The notes under the pieces are model-generated. The model did no database searches, had not been told where the DNA came from, and was given only the letters and a program-made list of their open reading frames with translations. DNA of 64,000 nt from the NCBI RefSeq assembly GCF_001746915.1, contig NZ_MJGC01000044.1:33866-97865 (forward strand), given 5' to 3'. Source of the stretch: Desertifilum tharense IPPAS B-1220 (lineage in GTDB: Bacteria > Cyanobacteriota > Cyanobacteriia > Cyanobacteriales > Desertifilaceae). The position numbers were made by a program, and so were the translations under genes. Positions 1 through 6,994 of the stretch are shown here, one piece after another. Numbering within the stretch: the first letter of the stretch is position 1; each line of letters begins with the position of its first letter.

Positions 1-85
1 CATTGCGTTTATTTACATAAGGAAAAGCCGACTCCGGCGGAGTTTCCCCGCGCGGTTGGGATTCCGGCTTCTCAACCTTTGGGGG

Positions 86-955
86 TTAGCGGGTAGACCA
101 GCGTTTTTTCCAGTGGGTGGTAGGTTCTAAGCTGGAGGCTTGCTGTTCTTGGCGGCGGCGTTGCAAAATGAGTTCTGGCGGATCGTTAAGCTGCGGATCT
201 CGATAGGGGATGGCGGCGGTGGTTTGCAGGTGTTCTTGTTCTTGTGGGGATAGGGGGGGTAAGTCTAGTTCAGTGTAACTGGCGATGGTTCCTGGCGATC
301 GCCTTCCGAAGGGTTCGGTTGAACCAATCTTTAATCCGGCTTGCATTAAGGCAATTCTCACCGACGCCGCACAAGAATAGGTCGCCAGCCGTCCATCGGG
401 TTTGAGACATTGACTGGCGAGGCTTAAGAATTCTACAGTCCACAATTGCGGACAATGGGGCGGCGAAAAGGGGTCTAAAAAGATGGCATCGGCGAGAAAA
501 CCTTGCTGATGAACGTGTTTGAGGGTTTCTCTAGCATCGCCAATCAGCAATTGGGCTTGCAATTGGGGCGTCTGGCAAGTTTGGGTAGAACTTAACTGTT
601 GTAGGATATCGCGAACTGGGGTAGACCAATGCTCTAGAAAGTTATGGTTAATGGCGCTTTGGGGAACGATGAGATCTCGTTCTAAACCTAGCCATTCTAT
701 CTGACAATTGGGGTTAGCCTGCCAAAGGGTTTCGAGGGCAACGGCGGTATTGTATCCCAAGCCGTAGCAGATATCGAGGATGTGGATTTTGGCTGGCGCG
801 AATTGCACTGCCTTCTGAGCCAGTTGAGTCGGTACAATAAATTTGAGTTCGGCTTCTAATCTAGCGCCGTGACTGCTATGAAAGGCTTCGCCAAACTCAT
901 CGGAAAAAAAGGTAAATGAACCATCTGCTGTGGTTTGAGGCTGGTAGGATTCCAT
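86..955 (-). CDS. MnmC/MnmD-like SAM-dependent tRNA methyltransferase
   Basis: Resembles the methyltransferase (MnmD) half of MnmC, which methylates the aminomethyl group of modified uridine-34 in tRNA. The protein opens with a DGSxTF...FGEAFHSxxGA stretch, a hallmark of this family, followed by a SAM-binding segment ([12 protein letters not shown]) and an acidic [11 protein letters not shown] motif that in the family forms the active site. There is no C-terminal FAD oxidase domain, as in other cyanobacterial and plant-type MnmD-only proteins. I start at the ATG at 955 (289 aa); an in-frame upstream Met at 1045 lies inside a dispersed repeat and gives a spurious 30-residue extension. Confident in family, less so in exact substrate. 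Confidence 0.85.
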   Translation of the reverse strand: MESYQPQTTADGSFTFFSDEFGEAFHSSHGARLEAELKFIVPTQLAQKAVQFAPAKIHILDICYGLGYNTAVALETLWQANPNCQIEWLGLERDLIVPQSAINHNFLEHWSTPVRDILQQLSSTQTCQTPQLQAQLLIGDARETLKHVHQQGFLADAIFLDPFSPPHCPQLWTVEFLSLASQCLKPDGRLATYSCAASVRIALMQAGLKIGSTEPFGRRSPGTIASYTELDLPPLSPQEQEHLQTTAAIPYRDPQLNDPPELILQRRRQEQQASSLEPTTHWKKRWSTR

Positions 956-1012
956 GTTTCTAAGTACCGATGATTGTCCCTCAAACCGGGTTGACTGACA
1001 ATCAAGATAATC

Positions 1013-1090
1013 GCGTAGGTTGGAGTGAGGTACGAAACCCAACACAACCGGCTGCTGTTGGGTTACGAATGGCGCTAACCCAACCTACGC
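1013..1090. repeat. solitary copy of the GTAGGTTGGGTT dispersed inverted repeat
   Basis: A diverged single copy, in reverse orientation, of the element that is tandemly amplified at 33298-33921. It begins GCGTAGGTTGGAGTGAGGTA and ends AACCCAACCTACGC, so its ends are inverted repeats. It lies between two divergent genes and supplies the false N-terminal extension of the minus-strand methyltransferase reading frame. Confidence 0.85.
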
Positions 1091-1184
1091 GACTCATAGG
1101 ACTTTCAGCAGTGAGTGTCAGTCAATTGGTCCTCAAACTCTGACCGGGTTCGGTTCTGTTGGAACTTTGCACTTTAAACTTAAT

Positions 1185-2006
1185 ATGAATACTCCTCTAA
1201 TTGTTGCACCGCAATGGGTGGCTGACCGTCTCGAAGATCCTGAAATCATTATTATTGATTGTCGCTTTGCGTTGAACGATCCGCACTTGGGACGACAGCA
1301 GTATCTCGCCAGTCATCTACCAGGTGCGTATTATCTCGATTTAAATCGAGATATGTCGAGTCCGGTACAGCAACATGGGGGACGCCATCCGCTACCGGAT
1401 ATGGGAGAATTAGCCCGCAAGCTAGAAGGGCTAGGCATCAAGTTTAATCAGACTCAAGTCGTGGTTTACGATGACTCTAGAATGGCGTTTGCTGCGCGGT
1501 TGTGGTGGTTATTTCGCCATTTGGGTCACGATCGCGTTTCGCTGTTAGATGGGGGCTTCAGCGCTTGGCAAACGGCCGGATATCCGGTGAGTGAGGAGGT
1601 ACCGGAACCGCGTCTGGGCGGGAGTTTTACGCCCCAAGTGCAGGCTGATGCTGTGGTGGATATTGAGGCGGTTAAGGCGCGAAAAGATTTACCGGGTGTT
1701 GTCTTAATTGATTCGCGAGAACGCGATCGCTATTTGGGAGAACGCGAACCGATCGATCCGGTTGCCGGCCATATTCCAGGGGCGATCAATTATCCTTGGC
1801 AAGAGGTGACAGACGATCGCGGTTTTGTGAAATCCCAGGAAGCGCAGCGCCAACGCTGGCAAGACATTGAAGCCGATCGAGAACTGATTGTTTACTGCGG
1901 TTCGGGGGTAACGGCGTGCGTTAATTTGCTATCGCTAGAACTTGCTGGAATTCAGGGTAGCAAGCTCTATGCTGGAAGTTGGAGCGATTGGTGTTCTTAT
2001 GCATAA
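1185..2006 (+). CDS. rhodanese-family sulfurtransferase (two rhodanese domains)
   Basis: Thiosulfate/3-mercaptopyruvate sulfurtransferase type protein of 273 aa. Two tandem rhodanese domains are visible: an inactive N-terminal one starting at IIIDCRF and ending with LLDGGFSAWQTAGYPV, and a C-terminal one with the catalytic loop CGSGVTA (Cys238) and the family terminus GSWSDW. It would transfer sulfane sulfur to thiophilic acceptors in the cytoplasm. I use the ATG at 1185 since the frame upstream only adds a TTG at 1167. Substrate (thiosulfate or mercaptopyruvate) cannot be fixed from sequence; the CGSGVT loop is closer to mercaptopyruvate/thiosulfate transferases of the SseA group. Confidence 0.9.
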   Translation: MNTPLIVAPQWVADRLEDPEIIIIDCRFALNDPHLGRQQYLASHLPGAYYLDLNRDMSSPVQQHGGRHPLPDMGELARKLEGLGIKFNQTQVVVYDDSRMAFAARLWWLFRHLGHDRVSLLDGGFSAWQTAGYPVSEEVPEPRLGGSFTPQVQADAVVDIEAVKARKDLPGVVLIDSRERDRYLGEREPIDPVAGHIPGAINYPWQEVTDDRGFVKSQEAQRQRWQDIEADRELIVYCGSGVTACVNLLSLELAGIQGSKLYAGSWSDWCSYA

Positions 2007-2090
2007 AACCTGCCCTATTCCCCCCATAGTTTGGAGATTTCGCCCCTAGAAAGTTACAGAGACCGCGATTTTTACCACGAGTCTACAATT

Positions 2091-2879
2091 ATGCTTCGCA
2101 AATTCGCTCTTCTCTTCTGCTTGGTCTTGTTTGCAGTTCTGTTAGCGCCTCCTGCCACTGCCCAAACACCGCTGACGCGGGCAGTGGTTCAAACAGTTCG
2201 CAACCAAGTCCAATTGATTCCCCGGCAGCAAACCCCGCGCCCTGCCCGAATTTCTGAGGAAATGCGATCGGAAGATGCCATCTCCACAGGACTTGCTTCT
2301 CTGGCGGAGTTACGGTTTAATGATGGTTCCCTAGCGCGGGTGGGAGAAAGTGCGGTGTTTCGGTTTGTGCCGAATACGCGCAATTTTCGGTTATCGAATG
2401 GCAATCTCTTATTATTAGTCCCCCCAGGGCGGGGAACGACGCAAATTAATACGCCCAATGCGGCGGCGGGAATTCGCGGTTCGGCGCTGTTTGTGCGTTA
2501 TGTGCCCAATAGCGATACCACCATTGTTGCGGCGCTAACCAATAGCGGGATTGAGGTAGCGAACCGGACGCGATCGCAAAGACAAGGTATCCAAGCCGGA
2601 CAATTGGCGCTACTGGTGCGCGATCGCCTGGAGGCGGTTTATAATTTTGACCTCAATCAGTTCTATGAAACTAATGAGTTAGCCCAAGACTTAAGTTTAA
2701 ATAGTCGCGATCCACAAATAACGGATGATAGCGCGATTCGCGAAGCGATCCCTGCGGGAATCGCAGCCGTTAGAGCCGAAATTTTAGCAGCCTTATCCCA
2801 ACCCCAACCCGCCCAAACCCCTTGGATACAACTGGCCGATCTCGAACAGTTCAGCGGAGTTCGTTCCCCATCCTCTTAA
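2091..2879 (+). CDS. FecR-domain secreted protein
   Basis: A 262-aa exported protein: a signal peptide (LRKF... hydrophobic stretch ...PPATAQ) is followed by a FecR domain whose hallmark is present (SEDAISTGLASLAELRFNDGSLARVGE, here spread over residues about 60-85, then NTPNAAAGIRGSALFVR). In cyanobacteria such proteins are usually periplasmic or surface proteins, without the FecI/FecA partners of the E. coli iron system; none is seen here. Start is the ATG at 2091 that opens the signal peptide, not the TTG at 2031. Near the C-terminus the codons for AIREAIPAGIAAV are contributed by a copy of a short dispersed repeat (2733-2764). Confidence 0.85.
   Translation: MLRKFALLFCLVLFAVLLAPPATAQTPLTRAVVQTVRNQVQLIPRQQTPRPARISEEMRSEDAISTGLASLAELRFNDGSLARVGESAVFRFVPNTRNFRLSNGNLLLLVPPGRGTTQINTPNAAAGIRGSALFVRYVPNSDTTIVAALTNSGIEVANRTRSQRQGIQAGQLALLVRDRLEAVYNFDLNQFYETNELAQDLSLNSRDPQITDDSAIREAIPAGIAAVRAEILAALSQPQPAQTPWIQLADLEQFSGVRSPSS
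2733..2764. repeat. intragenic dispersed repeat, short form
   Basis: A 32-bp sequence starting GCGATTCGCGAAGCGATCCC and ending GGGAATCGC inside the FecR-domain gene. Its two ends match the ends of the 56-bp repeat at 3262-3317; the middle part is missing. It is translated in frame. Confidence 0.7.
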
Positions 2880-2884
2880 CGGAC

Positions 2885-3493
2885 TCAGAGATTCAACCAG
2901 CCTTCAATTCCCTTGCGAGTGGGAACCCCGGTTGGAGTAAACGTCCAAATGTCGCGTTTATGCTGGGGGCCATAGCTGATGTGGATAGGGCGATCGCTTC
3001 CGTAAAAATAAAGCGAGTCGAAGGGTAATTTTTGTTGCAAAATCCACTCCACCACTTGACAGCTAGGCGTATTCAGGATTCTAAAATCGGCAGCAGCCCC
3101 CAGGCGATCGCAATAATACTTCCCAGTCTTCTTCACCTCATGGGCCATGTGCTGGTCTAAATGAGGCGCAACCCTGCCATTTTTTAAGCCAGTTATCGGA
3201 TCTTTACGTTCCAAGAACTTTCTTAAATCAGGGGAACAAAACCCATAGGTGAGTTGAAATTGCGATTCGCGAAGCGTTCGCGCAGCGTCTCCACCGGAGA
3301 ATCCCTGCGGGAATCGCCCAAACTGCTCAATAATCGGATCGAGAATCTGCTGGTTTAAGGCTTGGAGTGCGGGAATCGTTTCCTGGGGATTTTCAGGAAA
3401 CGGGTTAATCAACTCCGCATACTGGCGATAGGTTTGGGTACAGGTACAAAACTCAGTCAAACTCAAATATCGACCTAGCAGCACCTCATCCAT
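2885..3493 (-). CDS. peptidase M15-like / hedgehog-fold protein, hypothetical
   Basis: A 202-aa protein common in cyanobacteria, without an assigned function. The segment HLDQHMAHEVKKTGKYYCDR, the AAADFRI motif and the later HISYGP motif fit the metal-binding His/Asp/His layout of D-Ala-D-Ala peptidase-like (M15/hedgehog) folds, which is inference. No signal peptide. Residues roughly 58-78 (GFSGGDAARTLRES region) are encoded by an inserted 56-bp dispersed repeat, so this loop is probably dispensable. It ends the minus-strand pair with ftsW, starting 3 bp after the ftsW stop, so the two are likely cotranscribed. Confidence 0.6.
   Translation of the reverse strand: MDEVLLGRYLSLTEFCTCTQTYRQYAELINPFPENPQETIPALQALNQQILDPIIEQFGRFPQGFSGGDAARTLRESQFQLTYGFCSPDLRKFLERKDPITGLKNGRVAPHLDQHMAHEVKKTGKYYCDRLGAAADFRILNTPSCQVVEWILQQKLPFDSLYFYGSDRPIHISYGPQHKRDIWTFTPTGVPTRKGIEGWLNL
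3262..3317. repeat. 56-bp dispersed repeat inside a coding sequence
   Basis: Starts GCGATTCGCGAAGCGTTCGC, ends CCTGCGGGAATCGC, with a central GCAGCGTCTCCACCGGAG. Similar sequences are a well-known family of small interspersed repeats in cyanobacterial genomes. The copy sits within the M15-like gene without breaking the frame; a shortened relative lies at 2733-2764. Confidence 0.8.
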
Positions 3494-3496
3494 CGC

Positions 3497-4729
3497 CTAC
3501 CCCCTAGGCTGCTGAGGCTTGCGAAGGCGTTGGGGTGGGGGAGATGTCGGACGATTAGAATTGCGCGTTTTGCGGCGATGATGTTCTAAAGAAACCACAT
3601 CCGCTTCATGATTCTCCCGCGCCACGCGAATCAGCAAACCCGCCGCCAGCAAACTGGCAATCATCGAGTTCCCCCCATAACTAAATAAGGGTAAAGGCAA
3701 TCCCGTGGTCGGTAAAACCCCCGTCGTTACCCCAATATTAATTAACGCTTGTCCCACCATTAAAGTCGTTGCGCCAATAGCCACCAATTGATAAATCAGT
3801 CGCCGCGCCTTCAAAGCCACCAATAACCCCAACGTGGCATAAGCGCCAAGCAACAGCATAAACAGCCAACTACCCACTAAGCCAAACTCTTCGGCATAGA
3901 CAGCAAAAATAAAGTCAGTATATTGAATCGGTAAATAAAATAACTTCTGTTGGGACATCCCCAAACCCGCACCCCAAAAACCGCCAGAACCAATCGCCAG
4001 TAGGCTTTGAATCAACTGATAGCCATCTTGTCCCGGATCGGCCCAGGGGTTGAGAAACGAAAGAATCCGCCGCCGTTGGTACTCGTTAATGGTCACGCTG
4101 AGACTGGCTAACAGGAAACCCGCGATCGCAGTTCCTCCCAAATAAAGATAGGGCAAACCCGCCGCCAACGCCACCAAAAACAGCGTCATCCCGCAAAAAG
4201 CCGCCGTACTCAAGTTGGGTTGTAGCAGAATTCCCACCAAAACAGCCGCAAAAATCAATAGCCACTTCACCCGATGTTTCACCGTCAGGCGGTCCCACTG
4301 ACTAAACAAACGAGCGCTTTGTAAAACCAAAAACGGCTTAATCAGTTCCGAGGGTTGTAGCGGGAAAGATCCTAAAAATAGCCAGCGCGTCGCACCATTA
4401 ATCGTCGTTCCTACCCCAGGAATCAGCGTTGCAACAATTAAGCCTAACAGAAATAAAACCGCCCAATTGGCAATACTCAAGGCATAGCGTAAGGGGAAGC
4501 GGATTAAAATCGTAAATCCCACCGAGCCAAATAGCACAGAAAGCAATTGGCGCTTCACATAATACAAACCATCCCCCGACTCAGTTTCCGCAATAGGATA
4601 AGAAGCGGAAAACAAAGCCACGAGTCCAATAAATAACCAAAGAAAGGTTAACCACCGCAAAAGGCGAGCTTCAATCGCCCATTGTTGGGAAGGACTATCA
4701 AACCAGGGAGAAAGGGAACGAATATCCAA
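3497..4729 (-). CDS. ftsW: FtsW/RodA/SpoVE-family peptidoglycan glycosyltransferase
   Basis: SEDS-family integral membrane protein of 410 aa that polymerises lipid-linked peptidoglycan precursors at the division septum. About ten hydrophobic segments are visible. Diagnostic stretches include NGATRWL, LQPSELIK, GYQLIQSLLAIGSGG and the C-terminal TTGLPLPLFSYGG motif. The C-terminal tail after residue 370 is polar and Arg/Pro-rich. The only usable start is a TTG at 4729 (no ATG precedes the first membrane segment), and the N-terminal EARLLRWLTFLWLF agrees with cyanobacterial FtsW. The M15-like gene follows immediately downstream. Confidence 0.92.
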   Translation of the reverse strand: MDIRSLSPWFDSPSQQWAIEARLLRWLTFLWLFIGLVALFSASYPIAETESGDGLYYVKRQLLSVLFGSVGFTILIRFPLRYALSIANWAVLFLLGLIVATLIPGVGTTINGATRWLFLGSFPLQPSELIKPFLVLQSARLFSQWDRLTVKHRVKWLLIFAAVLVGILLQPNLSTAAFCGMTLFLVALAAGLPYLYLGGTAIAGFLLASLSVTINEYQRRRILSFLNPWADPGQDGYQLIQSLLAIGSGGFWGAGLGMSQQKLFYLPIQYTDFIFAVYAEEFGLVGSWLFMLLLGAYATLGLLVALKARRLIYQLVAIGATTLMVGQALINIGVTTGVLPTTGLPLPLFSYGGNSMIASLLAAGLLIRVARENHEADVVSLEHHRRKTRNSNRPTSPPPQRLRKPQQPRG

Positions 4730-4778
4730 AATCGCACGGCTAGCATGAGGAACGCTAAAATTTTAGCCTACATGGTGG

Positions 4779-5119
4779 GGAAGAAGGGAATTGGGAATTG
4801 GGAGTTGGGGGTTGGGGAAGAAGGGGAATTGGGAGTTGGGAGTTAGGGGTTGGGGAAGAAGAGGATGGGGAGATGGGGGGATGGGGAGAAGAAGGGAGTT
4901 AGGAATTGGGAGTTGGGATTTGGGGAAGAATAAGAAGAGGAATTACAGGTTAATGCTGATTGACTTCCCTAATTCTCGGAAACTAGCACTCCTTCCCCCA
5001 CTCGGAACTTTGCACTCCTTTCCCCACTCAGCACTCAGCACTTTCTACTCAGCACTCTCTTTCCCCCCACCCTCTTCCCCACTCAGCACTCAGCACTCAG
5101 CACTCAGCACTCAGCACTC
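4779..5119. repeat. STRR-like heptamer repeat island 1
   Basis: Non-coding low-complexity region between ftsW and apcC. The left part is G-rich on the plus strand, with iterations of GGGAGTT/GGGAATT and GATGGGGA units; the right part carries iterated CACTCAG heptamers (about 5070-5119) and CACTCGGAA variants. The two halves are separated by a short unique core. This fits the short tandemly repeated repetitive (STRR) sequences known from cyanobacteria. An open frame through it is an artefact of the repeats. Confidence 0.85.
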
Positions 5120-5197
5120 TTTGGAAGTCAAACAAAAAGGAGGTTATGAAAACCTCCCGAACCACATCACTGAACTGAAAAGCCTAAAAATTAGCGT

Positions 5198-5401
5198 TTA
5201 GAGCAAACCTGTATTGGTGCCAACTTTACCTGTAGCGAGTTCTACTTTGAGGATTTTGCCACCCATCTTCATGATGCGTTGCTGCTCGCGGAACCAGTTT
5301 TCGTAGGGAACGAGCTTGGTGAAGTAGGTGTTTTGGAGTTCGCGCTGAGTCCGAATACGAGTTTGGCTAGGAACGCAAGCCGTAACTTTAAACATCCGCA
5401 T
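5198..5401 (-). CDS. apcC: allophycocyanin core small linker (Lc7.8)
   Basis: The 67-aa core linker that caps allophycocyanin trimers in phycobilisome core cylinders. It starts MRMFKVTACVPSQTRIRTQR, the conserved CpcD-like linker fold, with the typical ELQNTYFTKLVPYENWFREQ middle. It is third in the apcA-apcB-apcC series on the minus strand, 220 bp after apcB. A hairpin just after apcB (5585-5601) may make apcC transcript level differ from that of apcAB. Confidence 0.97.
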   Translation of the reverse strand: MRMFKVTACVPSQTRIRTQRELQNTYFTKLVPYENWFREQQRIMKMGGKILKVELATGKVGTNTGLL

Positions 5402-5584
5402 GAGTCGATTAGCTCCTGAAAGGGTGAGGAAAACTTTGAATTCTTATGGATCGATTAAATTTGACAATTTTAAAGTCTGAGTGTCAAGAGTCAATTTTAG
5501 ACTGTTCAAACCCATCGATGTTTCACCAAAGGCTTTTCACAGGCTAAGACTCACTCTAGACTACCCAGACTCTATAAGTTGTAG

Positions 5585-5601
5585 GGCTGAAGACTTTAGC
5601 C
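5585..5601 (-). promoter_or_regulatory. hairpin between apcB and apcC
   Basis: Read on the minus strand, GGCTAAA-GTC-TTCAGCC forms a 7-bp stem with one G-U pair, 20 bases past the apcB stop codon. There is no clear U run after it, so I read it as a possible attenuator or mRNA 3'-end stabiliser instead of a strong terminator; cyanobacterial apc operons are known to give a short abundant apcAB transcript, which is consistent. Confidence 0.35.
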
Positions 5602-5621
5602 TTAAGCGCTACAGCGGGTGC

Positions 5622-6107
5622 CTAGCTTAAGCCAGAGCAGATGTAGTCGAAGTAAACGCCCATTTCTTTGCCAGCGTCAGCGCCAACTAAGCTAGCGGTG
5701 ACTTCTTTCATAGCTTGGATTGCTTGAACGGTAGCAGAAACGGGAACGCCCAAGGAGTTGTAGGTTTCTTTCAAACCGTTGAGAACGCGCTCGTCGAGGA
5801 TGGAAGGATCGCCAGCGAGCATTGCGTAGGTGGAATAACGCAGGTAGTAGTCGAGGTCGCGGATGCAAGCAGCATAACGACGAGTGGTGTACATGTTACC
5901 ACCGGGACGGGTGATATCCGAGTACAGCAAGGACTTAGCAACTGCTTCTTTCACGATCGCAGCAGCGTTAGCGCTGATGGTGGTTGCTGCACGAACGCGC
6001 AGTTCGCCAGTCTTGAAGTAGCCTTTGAGTTTTTCTAAGGAGGAGGTATCCAGGTACTTACCTTGGACGTCGGAAGCGTTGATTACAGAGGTAATTGCGT
6101 CTTGCAT
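5622..6107 (-). CDS. apcB: allophycocyanin beta subunit
   Basis: 161-aa phycobiliprotein of the phycobilisome core. Phycocyanobilin is attached through Cys81 ([16 protein letters not shown]), and Asn71 in RPGGNMY is the position that is methylated in beta subunits. It pairs with ApcA to form (alpha-beta)3 trimers absorbing near 650 nm. The gene lies 72 bp downstream of apcA on the same strand. Length matches the family exactly. Confidence 0.98.
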   Translation of the reverse strand: MQDAITSVINASDVQGKYLDTSSLEKLKGYFKTGELRVRAATTISANAAAIVKEAVAKSLLYSDITRPGGNMYTTRRYAACIRDLDYYLRYSTYAMLAGDPSILDERVLNGLKETYNSLGVPVSATVQAIQAMKEVTASLVGADAGKEMGVYFDYICSGLS

Positions 6108-6179
6108 TGTCGTTTTCGTTTGAACTTACGATTACTGGGATTGTTTTTCGGTTGATTCGGTAAGCGGTTGAGGCAACCC

Positions 6180-6665
6180 TTACTGCATTGCACCGATCAC
6201 GTAGTCGAAGTAAGAGCCAGCTTCTGCTGCGTCTTCACCAGACATCATGGAAGCAGCAACGTTCTTCATTGCGCGAACGCCTTCAGCAACGCCGTCAATG
6301 GGGGTTCCCAAAGACTTGTACATTTCACGAACGCCAACGATACCGATTTCTTCGATCGGGGTGACATCGCCTGCAACGATTCCGTAGGTGATCAGGCGCA
6401 GGTAGTAGTCGAGGTCGCGCAAGCAGGTTGCGGTCATTTCTTCGCCGTAAGCGTTTCCACCAGGAGAAACAACGTCAGGGCGTTTTTGGAAGAGTTGGTC
6501 GCCAGCTTGCTTAACGATGCGCTCGCGAGAGTCGGTTAAGGTTTGAGCAATACGCAGACGGCGTTCGCCAGAGGTGACAAAGGTTTTGATCCGATCCAGT
6601 TCGCCAGGGCTGAGATAGCGAGCCTCAGCATCAGCGTTCACGATTGACTTCGTGACGATACTCAT
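6180..6665 (-). CDS. apcA: allophycocyanin alpha subunit
   Basis: 161-aa phycobiliprotein; chromophore Cys81 lies in [16 protein letters not shown]. Starts [20 protein letters not shown], essentially invariant in cyanobacteria. A GGAGG Shine-Dalgarno sequence sits before the ATG on the minus strand. In many cyanobacteria apcE is directly upstream of apcA; here about 4.8 kb with three opposite-strand genes separates them, so apcA must have its own promoter in the 6666-6994 region. Confidence 0.98.
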   Translation of the reverse strand: MSIVTKSIVNADAEARYLSPGELDRIKTFVTSGERRLRIAQTLTDSRERIVKQAGDQLFQKRPDVVSPGGNAYGEEMTATCLRDLDYYLRLITYGIVAGDVTPIEEIGIVGVREMYKSLGTPIDGVAEGVRAMKNVAASMMSGEDAAEAGSYFDYVIGAMQ

Positions 6666-6994
6666 TCGTGGATTCCTCCAAAAAGATATGTAACCAAGTG
6701 GGTCTGATAATAGCTGGCTTACGCCAATGCCGTTCTGAGTTGAGTCCTGCTTGAGTGAGTGAAGTTGAGAGTTGCTTGGTTATGCCTGAGCTTTTCTCGC
6801 CGTCATTGGTTTTTCTTGAGCAGGTAACTCAGTGACTATCCGCAATTATTTTGCGGCATTGCGTTCGCATCCTAAATCAGTTCTTAACATTTTTTAATGT
6901 TATTCCTCATTTTTTCAGCCGCTTTGAGCGCCGCAATCTTAGGCGCTGTCTGCCATTGGGAGTAGGATGAGGAAAGACTGTCGGGATAATCCTA
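6666..6994. promoter_or_regulatory. divergent intergenic region apcA / cheB-cheR fusion
   Basis: 329 bp with no convincing gene. It must hold the apcA promoter and long leader (minus strand) and the promoter of the CheB-CheR gene (plus strand). An AT-rich stretch (about 6842-6915) includes TTAACATTTTTTAATGTTA-like partial symmetry near 6887-6903. I cannot assign exact promoter elements. Confidence 0.4.

Noticed and set aside
4791..5201. 136-codon frame between ftsW and apcC
   Set aside because: Runs through heptamer repeats; low-complexity translation.
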